This document shows positions 62,903 to 64,000 of a stretch of DNA of 64,000 nucleotides, in pieces. Below the pieces are notes generated by a model. The model was not told the origin of the DNA and did not search any database. It saw only the letters and a program-made list of their open reading frames with translations. Source of the stretch: CAXMQZ01 sp963707075 (lineage in GTDB: Bacteria; Acidobacteriota; Thermoanaerobaculia; Multivoradales; JAHEKO01); NCBI GenBank assembly GCA_963707075.1, contig CAVPOX010000001.1, forward strand, positions 62,001 through 126,000. Reading direction: 5' to 3'. The translations under genes were made by a program, and so were the position numbers. How positions within the stretch are numbered: the stretch's first letter is position 1; the number at the start of each line of letters is the position of its first letter.

Positions 62903-64000
62903 TCAGTCGTCCAGGCCCTCGAGAATCCGACAGAGCTTTTCGGCGGCACCCTGAACATTGGGCTCTTTCAGCACATACTGATGATGCCCATCGATCGACT
63001 CGACATCGAGTCGACCTTGGATGATCTGTCGCCAGGCAAAATCAGCGCCCAGGTAGAGGTCGGAACCGCGGAAGAGCCAGGCGTCACCCGGATAGGGTTT
63101 CGGCTGATAGTCGCGCAACGCCCGGTAGTGACGCACGGTAGCCTCCTGATAGGCCGGGTGCATCCGCTCCAGAAGGTCGTCCAGGGTTTCTTCCGTAGAT
63201 TCCTTGTCTCCGCGCACCCCGCTTTTCAGGTGCCGCTTGACGGCATCGGCGCTGGTCAGCGAGGCGAGCATCTGGCGCGGCCCCTTGGCAGTGAACCGTT
63301 TCAGGCGCCGCGCCAGGATGGTCGCCAAAGGAGCGGACTCATCCAGCAGGTGCCTGGGTGGCACACTGTTGATCAGGGCCAGGAGGCTGACTTGTTCACC
63401 CCTCTCGAGCAGCTGGCGAGCCATCTCGTAGGCGATGCAGCCCCCGAGACAGTAGCCGACGAGAAGGTAGGGTCCCTCGGGTCGTGCCTGCAGAATCTCC
63501 TGCAGATAGGCCTCGGCCATAGGAACCATCTCGTCGTAGGGCTCAGCGGGTGCCTGAATTCCATAAATGGGTCGGTCACGCGGCAGGTACCTGGCGAGGT
63601 TGTAGAAGTAGCTGATCTCTCCGGCCAAACCGTGGATCACGAAGATGGGGGGACGCGCCCCGCCTCGGCGAATGCTGACGAGTGACCGCCAGGAGCTCTG
63701 ACCCTCGTCCCTCTCGATGACGGCGGCCAACTCCGCGATGGTAGGTGCCTCGAAAATAGCGCCGAGTGGAAGCTCGACAGCAAAGTCCTGGTGGACGCGT
63801 TCGATGAGAGCGGGAATGAGCAGCGAATGGCCGCCATGCTCGAAGAAATTGCTTTGCCGGTCGATACTCGGATCATCCAGCAGCTCGAGCCAGATCCTCA
63901 TGAGCTGGATTTCGTAACGATTCGAGGGAGACTCGCTGCCGGCAGTGCTCGGCTGGCTTTGCTCGGGCGTCAGCTCCGCCAGAGCTTGCCGGTCCAACTT
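62903..64000 (-). CDS. NRPS/PKS C-terminal part: carrier protein and thioesterase, 5' partial
   Basis: The frame is open at the right window edge. The first visible residues ('KLDRQALAEL') are the last motif of an adenylation domain (A10, with the catalytic Lys). A carrier domain follows with 'NFFEHGGHSLLIPALI' (Ser for 4'-phosphopantetheine, residue ~59), then a type I thioesterase: 'PPIFVIHGLAGEISYFYNLARYL', nucleophile 'LLVGYCLGGCIAYEMARQL' (GxCxG with Cys instead of the usual Ser), and C-terminal 'IDGHHQYVLKEPNVQ' (His). It releases a finished peptide or lipopeptide; the upstream modules are outside the window. Confidence 0.92.
   Translation of the reverse strand, partial: KLDRQALAELTPEQSQPSTAGSESPSNRYEIQLMRIWLELLDDPSIDRQSNFFEHGGHSLLIPALIERVHQDFAVELPLGAIFEAPTIAELAAVIERDEGQSSWRSLVSIRRGGARPPIFVIHGLAGEISYFYNLARYLPRDRPIYGIQAPAEPYDEMVPMAEAYLQEILQARPEGPYLLVGYCLGGCIAYEMARQLLERGEQVSLLALINSVPPRHLLDESAPLATILARRLKRFTAKGPRQMLASLTSADAVKRHLKSGVRGDKESTEETLDDLLERMHPAYQEATVRHYRALRDYQPKPYPGDAWLFRGSDLYLGADFAWRQIIQGRLDVESIDGHHQYVLKEPNVQGAAEKLCRILEGLDD

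Noticed and set aside
1..64000. CRISPR arrays, rRNA genes and tRNA genes.
   Set aside because: No regular direct repeats with unique spacers and no conserved rRNA or complete tRNA patterns were noticed on reading; a covariance-model search was not possible.

Overview
The window looks like part of a chromosome from a GC-rich Gram-negative bacterium, most likely an Acidobacteriota member (Thermoanaerobaculia- or Holophagae-like). This rests on gene content, not on a marker gene: an ECF sigma factor of the TIGR02999 type beside a Ser/Thr kinase with TPRs, a WD40 Ser/Thr kinase, PadR with a HAAS-domain permease, a TonB-dependent receptor with a carboxypeptidase-like N-terminal domain, a DUF885 protein, an arylsulfotransferase-like lipoprotein and a VWFA-like secreted protein. 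No rRNA, tRNA or CRISPR array was found.

Layout. 1-9.2 kb: SulP transporter (cut by the left edge), a secreted kinase-fold protein, YceH, a VWFA-like protein, an MFS transporter, a MOP-type exporter and a TetR regulator. 9.26-9.84 kb: an AhpD-like gene with an in-frame TGA at its catalytic cysteine. 9.9-19.2 kb: DUF885 protein, secreted repeat protein, sigma factor plus kinase, a decayed IS110 element, RlpA and a TIM-barrel isomerase. 19.4-30.0 kb: PadR/HAAS pair, a VapBC module, WD40 kinase, TonB receptor and ASST-like lipoprotein. 30.0-36.7 kb: a DsbA/FrnE-like gene with an in-frame TGA in its active site, then a sugar cluster (galT, an unusual galactokinase/arabinokinase-like GHMP kinase, a phosphohexomutase, a Na+/sugar symporter). 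36.9-40.1 kb: HlyD/ABC-2 exporter. 40.2-48.8 kb: VKOR-thioredoxin fusion, a lasso-peptide-B2-like plus cupin reading frame, GT39-like transferase, phospholipase D lipoprotein, a MazF relic, DeoC and DinB. 48.9-58.9 kb: ApaG, an RND efflux pair, an AhpC/TSA_2 membrane fusion, a PNPOx-like protein, a PEP-synthase-like enzyme, DUF427 and a hypothetical. 58.9-64.0 kb: a broken amidohydrolase, a cluster of tiny membrane proteins, a SOUL protein, an acyl-CoA dehydrogenase and the C-terminal carrier and thioesterase domains of an NRPS/PKS running off the right edge.

The most notable result is a pair of probable selenoprotein genes 20 kb apart. In both, an in-frame TGA replaces a catalytic Cys codon of a thiol-redox family. 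In both, exactly 20 nt separate the TGA from a hairpin loop, and the loop is the same CGUGC closed by the same C-G pair. This points to selenocysteine insertion with a lineage-specific bacterial SECIS loop.

A second general point is quality. At least thirteen single-base frame breaks occur in eight genes, several at homopolymers. This suggests a draft or metagenome-derived sequence with residual indels, so apparent pseudogenes and the B2-cupin fusion should be read with caution.
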